From JAAKFL01 sp964629645 (lineage in GTDB: Bacteria > Chlamydiota > Chlamydiia > Chlamydiales > SLFE01), in assembly GCA_964629645.1 (NCBI GenBank), contig CAZVSU010000034.1, positions 1 to 26,129 of the forward strand: a DNA stretch of 26,129 bases, written 5' to 3'. The translations under genes and the position numbers were made by a program. The stretch's first letter is position 1. Each line of letters starts with the position of its first letter. The notes under the pieces are model-generated. The model made no database searches. It was given only the letters and a program-made list of their open reading frames with translations, and was not told where the DNA came from. Shown here piece by piece: positions 9,701-17,427 of this stretch.

Positions 9701-10036
9701 AGGTACATTGAAAAGTATGGCATCGAAGACAACCGGGTGTTGGGAGTAAACGAGCTAGCTGATAGATACCGACAAGACACCGAAAATAACGACTGGAAAA
9801 AGACCGGGCAGGACTTCTTCATCATTGATCCTTCGGCAACGGATATTACAGATGTTGATGAAGCTACTGCGAATTTGTTTGATTACATCAACTCGCAAGG
9901 GTCTCGGCTTGATCCTAAAAAACTCACTATCTTTAATGGAGGCAAAACCGAGGCTCTCTCTCTACAAGAACGAACAGCACTTGTTGAGGCTGCTAAAATT
10001 TACGATGAAGTCTACGGGCAAGCTGAAAGGAATTAG
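6752..10036 (+). CDS. Virion protein with N-terminal M15-type peptidoglycan peptidase domain
   Basis: This 1094-residue protein has an N-terminal domain of about 150 residues with the zinc signature of M15/LAS peptidases. H60 and D67 lie in GYHPAGKAIDI, RWGG is at 121-124, and H140 lies in MHWDID, matching the HxxxxxxD ... RWGG ... H pattern. It would cut peptide cross-bridges in the cell wall, probably during DNA entry, because it is fused to a large virion protein and not placed in a lysis cassette. A long Pro/Gln/Thr/Asn-rich linker follows (about 190-480, and again 565-625 with a QQPAP repeat). The C-terminal half is charged and helical, ending in a globular-looking segment (about 860-1094). 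The start shares TAATG with the previous stop; GGAGG lies 12 nt upstream. Confidence 0.85.
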   Translation: MSYTPVSSRLALMDVKVDDTEFTGVDDRLRHIIDETANRMGVNVLIRSGKEKRKNNRGYHPAGKAIDIYLLDKDGNPIPHGAGGNNSNSRRGAAAGFGAYQQFAHATKAVQEELYPRAKLRWGGYFSGPPTKYGSLDTMHWDIDAEEGMAGGSWDTGLYPQQRQIWVNNGYDIVDNVANFAPDRPAAFTPGERRNLIGTAPTPTRNPNTATTMLASADPVGVLGDSLVSRVSNPQFLQGEPQSGQDTRFGPNSASMNPYRPPNPAGSNNIGPAEPETPGPLNLAPTPQMTQTPQTPQSAVSTTTQMVQQPVPTPTQNPNPALKSMSQHFPNRHREKMGLDSTTSRLSPYEMAYSMAVGGKPVPPSEGMNNTTPLNQSEGLGAQVNNLGNRMAEGIGGGMQRIVNSFNQQPNPRADATPDTPNSTGGGNLLKMLDKGGGRGAGDPMTDEDALQNDMQALNALLAQNGGEQNSAYNWGLLNNLIGESNPIRQKYNLGGGLQAMGNSLSAAYGGSTASPIGSGQSKQREAELLEKRRRANMAILQKRIEAAQERLDRQRLADSLTGPYEQAMGSGVQTTPQQPAPQQPAPQQPAPQPLGATAQPSAVEGTPASQAPAPSPQEPQTNTFADMIDVDRPLPYSPDQIRALIQNGGNSYSGLVQDMITTNNEVMEGNRKAAMLRQLAAEGRLDDPTAYIGILDADDIAEMRQQNKSYALDERNVRARETEVALAIAEAETAMQQGKSQSDAYKDAIKSLEYLTDDPTKLDALRRAQQADNVSKDTFEAMRGIVIPPEASSTYTDATLLAGDERAAQAAQGVPLAQRRIDADARLRQSSRVIPSAEDKLNDEVTSRRLNAQDEVLKRVTGLSVPRGLEDALDEIIRLGEKSPKLGGPFESAVVRPLQNFLQDFGMLSPEDTASLSDFNSMLGLVSFVAPRLRVEGSGSTSDYEALRNAIAIGDFENNEAGAARRMALLIRNQLKDARRYGRYIEKYGIEDNRVLGVNELADRYRQDTENNDWKKTGQDFFIIDPSATDITDVDEATANLFDYINSQGSRLDPKKLTIFNGGKTEALSLQERTALVEAAKIYDEVYGQAERN
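7657..7677. promoter_or_regulatory. Dispersed palindrome, degenerate site (21 bp)
   Basis: TACTACACAA-A-TGGTGCAGCA matches 17 of 20 consensus arm positions with a one-base spacer. It lies inside the 1094-codon gene. It may be a decayed copy or chance in a Gln/Thr-rich coding stretch. Confidence 0.35.
8486..8530 (+). repeat. Three perfect 15-bp tandem repeats
   Basis: The unit CAGCCCGCTCCGCAA occurs three times head to tail and encodes QPAPQ units within the flexible linker of the 1094-residue virion protein. The copies are identical at DNA level, so the expansion is recent and likely length-variable. Confidence 0.95.
8541..8564. promoter_or_regulatory. Dispersed palindrome site 3 (24 bp)
   Basis: CTACTGCACAA-CC-TAGTGCAGTAG has 11-bp arms with one mismatch (19 of 20 core positions). 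It sits 11 bp after the 15-bp tandem repeat and encodes TAQPSAVE in the linker of the virion protein. Confidence 0.8.
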
Positions 10037-10041
10037 TTGAC

Positions 10042-12402
10042 ATGACTGAAGAAGAACGCGCGGCTAAGATTGCTCGCTATAACGAAATCATGTCGGAAAT
10101 CGCTTCCGGCAAAATGCGCCAATCTGGCGAACCTGCGGCAGCTTCTGGTGAGCCTCAAAAGCCTGATACTAACTTTCTAACTAATGCCGCCACGTTTATT
10201 GGCGACGCAACCAATGACGCCACTTTTGGGTTGTCAGGCATGTTGAGCCAAGGTCTAGCAGGAGCAGGTAGTGCTGCCGGCGCATTTGCTCGCGGCGAGC
10301 CTGTAGGAGAAGCGTTTAACAAGGGGGTTGAGCGGTATCGCGGATACACAGAAGCTAATCGTGATGATCTAGGTATTGCAGGCAATACTGCGTCGTCTGT
10401 AGTCGGTATGACGGCGCCTATGCTTGCTACTATGGGTGGCTCTACACTAATTAACACTGGCACCCAAGTCGCTAAAACCGCAGGGCGAAACCTGTTTAAC
10501 CGCATTGCAGGACGAACGCCATCTACTGCACAAAGTGTGCAGCAGACCGCTAACGCCACAAGACAAAGCGCCGCCGCTGTTGCTGGAAAAGGAAACCAGA
10601 CTGGAAACCTTGTTCGAGAAGCCCTCAATTCGTCCGTTCCAGCAAAAAGTCTTACTGGAGAAATGGCCCAGCTTGGCGCGATCGGTGCCGGATCGGCTCT
10701 AGCCACGGAAGCGGGTGCCGGGCGGCTAGATAATACTATGCAGGACGTAGCATTGACTGCGGCTGCGGGGGCAGCGCCAGGAGTTGCAATTCCGGCAGTA
10801 GGTAAGTTGTATAATGAGTTTATGGATAACCTTGTGCGTCCGGGGTCGTCTAACATCGCTAATCCAGACGTTGCGAGGGTCGGCGCGCAAGACCTAATCA
10901 CGGCAGGACAGCGCGAAGGCGGCAAATCCTCGCGTCTAGAAAACGCTCTAAATGCGGAAACTAATTCTATTCCGGACACGCAATCGTTTCTAGACCGCGT
11001 AGCAGGCACTAAGCCTAATCGACTAGCTTTTGAAGACATTGACGAAGCAGTACCGCAGGCAAACGCTACTAACGCTGCCGTACAGCTTTCAACTTTTCCA
11101 AACAGCCGTGACGTAACCGATGACGGTATGTCTATGCTGTCTGCTAGGGTGCCTGAAAGCAAGAACGAAATCGCATCCGCGTTTCAAGATAAAGTCATTC
11201 AGCCAACCTTTGGCAAAAAGCCGGCCAAAGGGTCTACTGCACCCCGAGTTGACTTGCGGTCTGAAAATACTGCGGCCATGATTGAACGAGAACGCAAGGC
11301 GTTAGGCCGCAGGTACGAGACCATCTGGTCTAAAGACAAGCCTGTTGCTCCTGCCGATATGGAGCGGTGGCGCGAAGCCACACGTCGGCTGTTTAGAAGC
11401 GATAAAGCCCAAAGGTTGAGTGAGAAAGGCGATGCGTTGTATGACCGGATTTCGGATGCCATCGACCGATACACGTCTACGTCTAAAAATCAGCAGCCGA
11501 CATACCGAGATTTGCACGAGTTCAAATCCAACGTAGTAACTGACTTGTATACTACAATGCAGCGAGGCACAGAAGACCTGCCTATCGCTAACCGAGACTG
11601 GAATGAGCTTTTCGGAGAATATCGCCGAGAGCTTAACTCCATTATTGGTGATAGTATGCCTAACTACTCTAAAGTTAGCGCACAGTTTAGCGACACTTTC
11701 GCTAAAGAGACCGCTTACACGGACGGTTTGAAATCCTTTAACGAAATGTCTCCTAGTAACTTGCGTAAACGGCTTGCATCCTTAAAGACGGATCAGGAAA
11801 AAGAGGCGTTTCGTAAAGGCGCCCTTGCCAGCGCTCAAGATATGTTTGAAAGCGGTAATATCTCTGACATTGCTTCTAAAGCAACCCAAGATGACATTAC
11901 GCAAAAGCTGAAAGTCGTAGCCAACGCGGCTAGAGTTAATGCGTTCTTAAAGCAAGTTAACAAGGGCGCCAAAGAGCTAGCTGCCGATATGTACATGCAG
12001 GACGCTAGAAAAGGGCGCCAGACACAGACGCTTACTAGGACAGATACCAGCGAGTTTGCTAGACCGATTTATGACACTCTAGACGTGGCAACGGTTGGTA
12101 GCCCTCTAGCCGCAGGAGTTAGCCTAGGCTCTATTCGAGGGGCCTTGGGTAGTACAGTGCGACGCACGTTCACTGGCGCGGCTCCTAACGCCGCTGATAT
12201 GAGCCTCTTACAGATGCTTATGTCGGAAGGTGGTCCTAAAGGCCAGTCTTCATCTGCTCGCGCTGCCCGCCGGTTGTTGGAGCGAGCCAGCGGAAAGCCT
12301 AGCAGTCGGGGCAGCACATCGTCGTTGATGGGGATGCTTCGGGGAAGTGCTGCCGCCTCTGGATCAGGCTACGCTACGGAATACGAGAACGCTTCTCGCT
12401 AA
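10042..12402 (+). CDS. Large internal virion / ejection-type protein
   Basis: This 786-residue protein begins MTEEERAAKIARYNEIMSEI, an amphipathic helix, with AAGGA 10 nt upstream. Residues about 48-150 and 205-255 hold Gly/Ala-rich hydrophobic stretches (SSVVGMTAPMLATMGG, LTAAAGAAPGVAIPAVG) of the kind found in membrane-penetrating ejection proteins. Residues about 400-640 are highly charged and helical. The C-terminus is Ser/Gly/Arg-rich. It is the last gene of the rightward block. Its TAA overlaps the stop of the opposing primase gene by 3 bases within a 4-bp tail-to-tail overlap. The ejection role is inferred from size, composition and position beside the M15-domain virion protein. Confidence 0.75.
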   Translation: MTEEERAAKIARYNEIMSEIASGKMRQSGEPAAASGEPQKPDTNFLTNAATFIGDATNDATFGLSGMLSQGLAGAGSAAGAFARGEPVGEAFNKGVERYRGYTEANRDDLGIAGNTASSVVGMTAPMLATMGGSTLINTGTQVAKTAGRNLFNRIAGRTPSTAQSVQQTANATRQSAAAVAGKGNQTGNLVREALNSSVPAKSLTGEMAQLGAIGAGSALATEAGAGRLDNTMQDVALTAAAGAAPGVAIPAVGKLYNEFMDNLVRPGSSNIANPDVARVGAQDLITAGQREGGKSSRLENALNAETNSIPDTQSFLDRVAGTKPNRLAFEDIDEAVPQANATNAAVQLSTFPNSRDVTDDGMSMLSARVPESKNEIASAFQDKVIQPTFGKKPAKGSTAPRVDLRSENTAAMIERERKALGRRYETIWSKDKPVAPADMERWREATRRLFRSDKAQRLSEKGDALYDRISDAIDRYTSTSKNQQPTYRDLHEFKSNVVTDLYTTMQRGTEDLPIANRDWNELFGEYRRELNSIIGDSMPNYSKVSAQFSDTFAKETAYTDGLKSFNEMSPSNLRKRLASLKTDQEKEAFRKGALASAQDMFESGNISDIASKATQDDITQKLKVVANAARVNAFLKQVNKGAKELAADMYMQDARKGRQTQTLTRTDTSEFARPIYDTLDVATVGSPLAAGVSLGSIRGALGSTVRRTFTGAAPNAADMSLLQMLMSEGGPKGQSSSARAARRLLERASGKPSSRGSTSSLMGMLRGSAAASGSGYATEYENASR
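10523..10545. promoter_or_regulatory. Dispersed palindrome site 4 (21-23 bp variant)
   Basis: TACTGCACAA-A-GTGTGCAGCA matches 18 of 20 arm positions with a one-base spacer. Counting symmetry alone, it is CTACTGCACA-AAG-TGTGCAGCAG. It is inside the 786-codon gene and encodes TAQSVQQ. Confidence 0.65.
12384..12398 (-). terminator. Weak candidate terminator for the leftward block
   Basis: CGAGAA-GCG-TTCTCG forms a 6-bp stem immediately after the primase-helicase stop on the minus strand and is followed by TATTCC, which is a poor T-tract. It lies inside the 3' end of the opposing virion gene. It is reported because it is the only hairpin at that junction on this strand. Confidence 0.25.
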
Positions 12403-14540
12403 GCCTGCTTTTTTGTCTGACTTTCTGGTTTAGAAGCCGCGACTAGCACGACGCTAGCGCGGCTTTTTCCTGTCTTGATTTCCAAAACTAATCCATCTAT
12501 TGCACAACTTTGTGCAATAGCATCCCACACATCTGCCTGCAAGTCTCTAGTGTAATTCATAGGTTTTTTGCTAGCAAAATAGCTTCGCACGTCCTTATCT
12601 GCCGCCCTGATCCGCCGCTCTACATCGTCCAAAGTCATAGGCTCATTCAAGGTAAGGCACTCGGCACATAGCCAGTTATAGAAGTGGAGGCTTCTATCTT
12701 GCTGGTGGCTGCGTTCCCTAACATGATCGTCTTTTTCTGCTTTCACGTGCTCTAGCACCGCACTATACAAAGTAAGACCTTGTTTATTTTTGCCAACTTC
12801 CACTTGCTTGAATATGTAATCCTGATTAAATCCGTCATCGACCGATCTAGCCATAGTGACGGCGACGTTAACTGTGGTCATGGGCTGCCCGTCTACTGAT
12901 TTGACACTTTGAGACAGAGACATAATAGTGTCTGGTTCCGCAGCAATGTTCGTGCTTCCTCGCATAGCTCCCGCTTTACTGTTGTGGTGGATATACATCA
13001 GTGCGCAGTCCAGCCCTGCATCGTCTAAGTCCGCTTTTACTTTGAATACTTCTGAAGTATCTTCGACGCTGTTTTGATCCTTCCCCGGCATGGCTTTAGT
13101 TAGTGTATCGAAAATCACGAGTGCTATAGGAGGGCGACCGTAGTCTTTAAGTATGTCATTTATCTTTTGAACGTACTTCACCACCTTTTTTCTATCCAGT
13201 ATAGAAGTTAAGTTGACGCTGTTTTCTACTACCACTAAATCTAGGTCGTCCGCGTATTCAGGGTGCTCTTTGAGCCACGCCCGGACACGTTGTCTAACGG
13301 CCCCTTGCCCCTCTAAAGCGAAATACATGACGGGCAACCGCGACGTGTTGCCTTCACTGTCCATAGGCACCATATCTCCCCAAGGGTTACCTGCGGCCAT
13401 ATGCATCGCTAGATTTAGCCCGAACATAGTCTTGCCAGCTTTAGGATCGGCGCTGATTAGTACCACGTCACTGTCCATAATTAATGGGTAAACTATGAAC
13501 CTCCTATCTATGTCTAGAGTTTCTGCCTCATGTGCGAAGTACGCTCTGGTAAAGTCTTCTAAGTCCAAATCATCGTCTGGCGCCTCTTGCGGCGCAAATG
13601 TTTGATCGCTTTGGCTTTTGTTGGGGGGGTACGGCGTCTGGTCACTAGGCGCGTCTTTCATCATTTCGCGCAGTCGAGTTGCCGGGCTTTCTGGATTAAA
13701 TTTTCTGTGGGCCGATTTCACTATTCGGCTAATTTCAGCGCCTTTATCAGACGTTAAGGCGGACCATCGTTCATGTCGAGGATGTTTAGGATCGGCGGCC
13801 AGACTTGACGCCATAAGCCTACGGATGTGGCGCACAGTATCAGCCAGCGGCTCCCCGGTATTTTGTCGGCGAGCCGCTAATACAGTAATTGCGTTGTGAA
13901 AGTCTTCAGCTAAAATAATCTGTTCTTCAAGGGTTGATGATTTTGTTCTAGAGGTAGGTGATTGTAGCGATAGTATATGTCTGACAAGTTTCTCTGATCG
14001 TTCAACGAGCGGGATACGTTCCTCTGCAATTTCTCTACTTCTTCCGGCGTCAAGTTTACCGTTGTTGATGTTTTCTGTGCTGTAACCGGGCGAGGGGGCG
14101 CCGATGATGTATCCTCCCCTACACTTAACGTCAATTGTCGCGCCAATAGACTTTGAAGCAATCTTCGATGCAGTCTCCTTGTCAACAGCAAATATGTAAT
14201 GGTAGCCGCCTGACTTAGTACGCTGAACCCAACTGCAAGACTTAACAAGATCAAGGATAGGTCGGACATTTTCATCCTCTTGTTTATAGGCGTCATAGTC
14301 TACGACTAATAGACCATCGACGGGGCTTCCAAAGTTAGACAAATCTCCTGTAGGGATACCAATACACTTGGCGTTAGGGTATTGAGCAAAGAGACTCAAT
14401 ACTTCTTCTTCTCCTAGAACCGCGTCATAGAACCCGTTTTTCGTACATGGTTTCTTACTCGCAGAACATGGAAACACTGGATAGCCATGCTTTGCCCAAT
14501 GCTCCCATGCCAGCCGCCCTAACTTAGTTTCTCGGACCAT
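12399..14540 (-). CDS. Primase-polymerase / RepA-like helicase fusion
   Basis: The 713-residue replicative protein joins an archaeo-eukaryotic-type prim-pol domain to a RecA-fold helicase. Prim-pol motifs are D81 and D83 (LLVVDYDAY), H114 (SGGYHYIF) and D137 (TIDVKCRGGYIIGAPS). The ATPase part has Walker A SADPKAGKT (363-371), Walker B LVIFDTL (474-480, D478), and the HHNSKAGAMRGSTNI segment typical of RepA-type hexameric helicases. It probably unwinds the fork and makes primers for the family A polymerase. The ribosome site is weak (GAGCACC upstream of the ATG). A rightward terminator and one perfect dispersed palindrome are embedded in its last 125 bp. It is the final gene of the leftward block. 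Confidence 0.9.
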   Translation of the reverse strand: MVRETKLGRLAWEHWAKHGYPVFPCSASKKPCTKNGFYDAVLGEEEVLSLFAQYPNAKCIGIPTGDLSNFGSPVDGLLVVDYDAYKQEDENVRPILDLVKSCSWVQRTKSGGYHYIFAVDKETASKIASKSIGATIDVKCRGGYIIGAPSPGYSTENINNGKLDAGRSREIAEERIPLVERSEKLVRHILSLQSPTSRTKSSTLEEQIILAEDFHNAITVLAARRQNTGEPLADTVRHIRRLMASSLAADPKHPRHERWSALTSDKGAEISRIVKSAHRKFNPESPATRLREMMKDAPSDQTPYPPNKSQSDQTFAPQEAPDDDLDLEDFTRAYFAHEAETLDIDRRFIVYPLIMDSDVVLISADPKAGKTMFGLNLAMHMAAGNPWGDMVPMDSEGNTSRLPVMYFALEGQGAVRQRVRAWLKEHPEYADDLDLVVVENSVNLTSILDRKKVVKYVQKINDILKDYGRPPIALVIFDTLTKAMPGKDQNSVEDTSEVFKVKADLDDAGLDCALMYIHHNSKAGAMRGSTNIAAEPDTIMSLSQSVKSVDGQPMTTVNVAVTMARSVDDGFNQDYIFKQVEVGKNKQGLTLYSAVLEHVKAEKDDHVRERSHQQDRSLHFYNWLCAECLTLNEPMTLDDVERRIRAADKDVRSYFASKKPMNYTRDLQADVWDAIAQSCAIDGLVLEIKTGKSRASVVLVAASKPESQTKKQA
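12435..12468 (+). terminator. Intrinsic terminator of the rightward virion block
   Basis: On the plus strand AGCCGCG (12435-12441), a bulged A, CTAGC, loop ACGAC, GCTAG and CGCGGCT (12458-12464) form a 12-bp GC-rich stem followed by five Ts. It begins 33 nt past the stop of the 786-codon gene. It lies wholly inside the coding sequence of the opposing primase-helicase gene. The other strand lacks a T-run on its exit side, so it should act rightward only. Confidence 0.85.
12497..12520. promoter_or_regulatory. Dispersed palindrome site 5 (perfect symmetry, 24 bp)
   Basis: CTATTGCACAA-CT-TTGTGCAATAG is a perfect 11-bp inverted repeat. Both deviations from consensus are compensating (T for C on the left, A for G on the right), so symmetry itself is preserved. 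It lies within the primase-helicase gene, encoding AIAQSCAID, 29 bp beyond the rightward terminator. Confidence 0.85.
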
Positions 14541-14614
14541 TAGGTGCTCACAGTTGTAGGTGGGTCAGATAATTATGCCGGAAAGTCCAGCATATCAGAT
14601 AGACGCGGTTTTGT

Positions 14615-14692
14615 CTAGTCCACGGAATTAACGTCCTTCCACGCTAATATCCCGAAAATGACCAGAGCCACCATAAACAGAATTGTAATCAT
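14615..14692 (-). CDS. 25-residue single-pass membrane micropeptide
   Basis: The ATG at 14692 overlaps the TGA of the preceding small gene (ATGA), and GGAGAG sits about 7 nt upstream. The peptide is MITILFMVALVIFGILAWKD followed by VNSVD: an almost entirely hydrophobic helix with a short charged tail. The overlap plus ribosome site supports translation. Length and topology resemble the very small membrane peptides that phages use as lysis regulators or membrane-targeted effectors, but no family is recognised. About 74 nt with nothing else recognisable separate it from the primase-helicase start. Confidence 0.6.
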   Translation of the reverse strand: MITILFMVALVIFGILAWKDVNSVD

Positions 14693-14829
14693 TTCTTGTC
14701 TCTCCGCTTGTTACGCTTGTTGAGTTCTTCTCGGATACCCGCACACAGGCAGATAATGGCATAGGTCATAGCAGCGACCGCCATATATGCTATAACCAGT
14801 CTAGTTAGAAAGTTGGCAAATTCTTCCAT
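14689..14829 (-). CDS. 46-residue membrane protein
   Basis: The ATG at 14829 directly abuts the RuvC-like gene's stop (TAAATG), and its own TGA overlaps the ATG of the next micropeptide. The sequence starts MEEFANFLTRL, then has a hydrophobic span VIAYMAVAAMTYAIICLCAG (about residues 12-31), and ends with a very basic tail (REELNKRNKRRDKK). This predicts one membrane helix with the C-terminal tail in the cytoplasm. It is unrecognised by family. The tight coupling to replication genes is unusual for a membrane protein. A holin, pinholin or regulatory role is possible but untested. Confidence 0.68.
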   Translation of the reverse strand: MEEFANFLTRLVIAYMAVAAMTYAIICLCAGIREELNKRNKRRDKK

Positions 14830-15360
14830 TTACCAATCCCCCGAAGTTGTGTACAACGCTCCCCAATACCCAATTAGAGCAGCCTCGGCTTCATTGTGAT
14901 TTTTTAGAAGTCGAAACCGACTGGCTTGTGTGGGGAAGATTTCTTGGGCTTTGTTTAGCGCCTCTTGCTTCGAGGCGCCAACACTAAATCCTAGATCATA
15001 CTTCCATTTCTTAGCGCCTACTGTTCTAAACGGAATACGCAGTGCGCAGGCCAAGGCTTCAACGAATTTCGCGCTGCTAACGTACTTCAAAGTTGAAACC
15101 GATCCTTGATTATTCCTCACCCACACTTGCTCGCACACCAACCACAAGTTATTATCTCCGCGACCGTACAGCCGAACATAAGTCTCCAAGGTCTCGCACA
15201 TATCATCAACATAGATGTTGAATTTAGGCTTTTGCCCGTTAGGCATGTGCTCAAACTCGCCCATATGTTCAGGACGTGATACGGTCATAAGCTCTCCATC
15301 ACTCCGCACCACAGCGGCATATGGGGGAGAACCGGGGTCGAACCCAACAAAATAGTCCAT
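14830..15360 (-). CDS. RuvC-like Holliday-junction resolvase
   Basis: The 176-residue RNase H-fold nuclease carries the RuvC-type acidic set: D8 in VGFDPG, E77 in LVCEQVW, and E157/E159 in HNEAEAALIGYWG, with K118/K120 in GAKKWKYDLG. It would resolve branched replication or recombination DNA before packaging. I chose the ATG at 15360 because AGGTGAG lies 4 nt upstream of it. The in-frame GTG at 15369 lies within that site and lacks its own. It begins 13 nt after the polymerase stop and abuts the small membrane gene. Confidence 0.82.
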   Translation of the reverse strand: MDYFVGFDPGSPPYAAVVRSDGELMTVSRPEHMGEFEHMPNGQKPKFNIYVDDMCETLETYVRLYGRGDNNLWLVCEQVWVRNNQGSVSTLKYVSSAKFVEALACALRIPFRTVGAKKWKYDLGFSVGASKQEALNKAQEIFPTQASRFRLLKNHNEAEAALIGYWGALYTTSGDW

Positions 15361-15373
15361 GCTACTCACCTAT

Positions 15374-17338
15374 TTAAGACTTTGCTGCCCAGCTATTGCC
15401 ATAAGCAAAATCAACCAGTTTTCTAGTGTCCGTACCGGGAAAAATGTTGAGCCATCCGGCTTCCATAGACCCCACAAGCAAGTTTTTACCTGCTGCGATA
15501 TTGCTTTCATCTGCGACAAGCTCTAGAATTAGCTCATCGTGAACATTGCCCAAAATCCTGCCGTCTACTGCACAACCTTGTGCAGTAAGCCGTCTATGCA
15601 GAATTTCCATTGCAGAATATAGTACGTCTGCCGCGCTACCCTGAATAGGGTAGTTAGATGCGACAGGAAGGCTTTGCTTATATTTAGGCACATAGATGGT
15701 TCTACCGCTTTGGCAAGTCAGAAGCGATGTGCGCTGAAGCTGGTTCATCATAACGTGACGAAATTCCGCTGCATGGGGGTACCTCTGCGACCACCTTCTA
15801 ATAAAGTCTTCTGCTTCTCCGGTGGAGCATCGCATGACAACGCTAAGAGCAGGTGGTCCCGCCCCATAAGTAAGCTGGAACGAAAAGCCTTTTGCCCTGC
15901 GTCGGTATTCCAAAGCTTTAGGGTCTTTGTTAGTCACACTCAGGCGAAAACTTGTTGGATCAAACTTGAACAAGCTGATCGCACTTTCTGTGTGTAAGTC
16001 TCCTTCAAGAATATCTGCCAACATGCGAGTATCGCCAGACATTTCTGCCAGCACTCGAAGCTCGATGCCTTTATAGTCTGCTATGCCTAGAACAGTGTCA
16101 GGACGGGAAATAAAACTGCGACGTACTACCGGCGCGTTAGGCAGGTTTTGAGCGTTCATGTCACCCGACGATGATAACCGTCCTGTGATCGCTTGCGCGA
16201 TATTAAACCGAACGTGGATACGTCCATCTGCCGACAACTGCTGTTTGTCGATCAACTTTTGTCCATAAGTAGAAAGATACTTATTGGCTTTGTTGTATAC
16301 CATCAAAGCCGCCAGCCAACGGCTAAACGGATAGGTTAACTTATAGCTGAAGACCCGCAACGTTCCGCGCGTTAAGTCGAGCTGCTTAGTTTTTTCGGTC
16401 TTTGGCCAGTGTTCAATGATTTCCTTGCCAAGCACAGACTTGATAAAATCGGAAAGTTGTTTTTTGGATTGTAGGTTAGCTATCACAGACGGCGGGGTAT
16501 ACTTGCGCAAAGTATTGAGAGCGGTCTTCTGGCGACGCTCCCACATACGGACAAGAGTTTCGTGGTACGGTACATCAAGCAGAAAGCCAGCATCTTCACT
16601 TTCTGCGACCGCACGCCATGAGTTATTGATAATCAAGAAGCCTCTATACTGGTCAGGCGTTAAATCCCGCTCCCACTTCCTGCCCAACTTCATAGTAAAA
16701 AAGGCGTCCATACCAGCATAAATATATTGATCTTGGGTCAGATCGTCGGCAGACCAGTCTGACATTTGAAGCTCTTTACTAATTTCAATTCCTAGGTCGT
16801 ACTTAATCTGTAGCGCCAAAGACAAGTGACCGCCACCCAGTGCGGCTTTGCGCATAATACCTACGTCAAGCAAAGTATAGTCATATTTTGGATTGGCGGC
16901 TTCGATGCATCGTCCTTCAAAACCTGAATAAAATACATAATAAGTGTTGCAAGCGTCGATGAAAGTACTAGCCCACCATTTGAATGTCCCGCAATACTTG
17001 TGGTCAAACACAAAAACTTTGTCGCCATAACTTATAGACGTAATCCGCACTACATCGTCAGGATTTTCCACAAACAGATTGTCAGGAAGTCGATAAGTCT
17101 CAAAGTCTAGTGCGACTACGAGGCTAGGATCATCTTGTTTTGCTATGCGGAGTTCTTCAACAGCGTGTACGGCTGCTTGATAAGAACGGATAACCCGAAT
17201 TGTAAGTCTGCTACTATAAGGATAGTTTGTAAACTTTTCGTGCGGAGCAAAATCAATCAAAAACGATTTTTTCAAAGTAATACTGTACGGGCCTTGGTAA
17301 GAAGGACCAAATTCAGATGGCGATGTGCGGAGGGTCAT
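15374..17338 (-). CDS. Family A DNA polymerase with 3'-5' exonuclease domain
   Basis: The 654-residue replicative polymerase shows exonuclease motif I ALDFET (D78, E80) and motif III YIYAGMDAFFT (D211). Polymerase motif A is ADYKGIELR (D421), motif B RRRAKGFSFQLTYG (about 479-492, K483, Y491), and motif C NVHDELI (H600, D601, E602). There is no 5'-3' exonuclease domain, as is usual in phages. The start is set at the ATG at 17338 because AGGAG lies 6 nt upstream; a longer in-frame extension to 17383 has no such site. One perfect dispersed palindrome encodes TAQGCAVD just before motif C. Confidence 0.95.
   Translation of the reverse strand: MTLRTSPSEFGPSYQGPYSITLKKSFLIDFAPHEKFTNYPYSSRLTIRVIRSYQAAVHAVEELRIAKQDDPSLVVALDFETYRLPDNLFVENPDDVVRITSISYGDKVFVFDHKYCGTFKWWASTFIDACNTYYVFYSGFEGRCIEAANPKYDYTLLDVGIMRKAALGGGHLSLALQIKYDLGIEISKELQMSDWSADDLTQDQYIYAGMDAFFTMKLGRKWERDLTPDQYRGFLIINNSWRAVAESEDAGFLLDVPYHETLVRMWERRQKTALNTLRKYTPPSVIANLQSKKQLSDFIKSVLGKEIIEHWPKTEKTKQLDLTRGTLRVFSYKLTYPFSRWLAALMVYNKANKYLSTYGQKLIDKQQLSADGRIHVRFNIAQAITGRLSSSGDMNAQNLPNAPVVRRSFISRPDTVLGIADYKGIELRVLAEMSGDTRMLADILEGDLHTESAISLFKFDPTSFRLSVTNKDPKALEYRRRAKGFSFQLTYGAGPPALSVVMRCSTGEAEDFIRRWSQRYPHAAEFRHVMMNQLQRTSLLTCQSGRTIYVPKYKQSLPVASNYPIQGSAADVLYSAMEILHRRLTAQGCAVDGRILGNVHDELILELVADESNIAAGKNLLVGSMEAGWLNIFPGTDTRKLVDFAYGNSWAAKS
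15566..15587. promoter_or_regulatory. Dispersed palindrome site 6 (perfect, 22 bp)
   Basis: TACTGCACAA-CC-TTGTGCAGTA matches consensus at all 20 arm positions. It sits inside the DNA polymerase gene, 11 codons before the catalytic HDE of motif C. Confidence 0.85.
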
Positions 17339-17371
17339 AGTAGCTCCTATAAAGGTTAGAAAATCATCTGC

Positions 17372-17411
17372 GAAGGGGAGCAAGAGCGGCAGCTATGCGC
17401 CGCCGCCCTTC
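17372..17411 (-). promoter_or_regulatory. Structured intercistronic hairpin before the polymerase gene
   Basis: In the 89-nt gap between the candidate SSB gene and the polymerase, the minus strand reads GAAGG..., then GCGGCGGC-GCATA-GCTGCCGC, then ...CCTTC. This is an 8-bp GC-rich inner stem inside a 5-bp outer stem. It is followed by GCAGATGATTTTC, so termination would be weak at best. It may attenuate, stabilise or process the message between a gene likely needed in large amounts (SSB) and one needed in small amounts (polymerase). Confidence 0.45.
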
Positions 17412-17427
17412 TCATTAAATGGTGGTA

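Noticed and set aside
10155..11162. A 335-codon minus-strand open frame opposite the 786-residue virion protein
   Set aside because: It is a shadow of an Ala-rich coding sequence. Its composition (scattered Cys, Pro, Ser) is typical of antisense translation, and the plus frame is continuous over 2.3 kb.
13910..14296. A 128-codon minus-strand frame overlapping the primase-helicase N-terminus
   Set aside because: It overlaps the prim-pol catalytic motifs in another frame and has no supporting signals.
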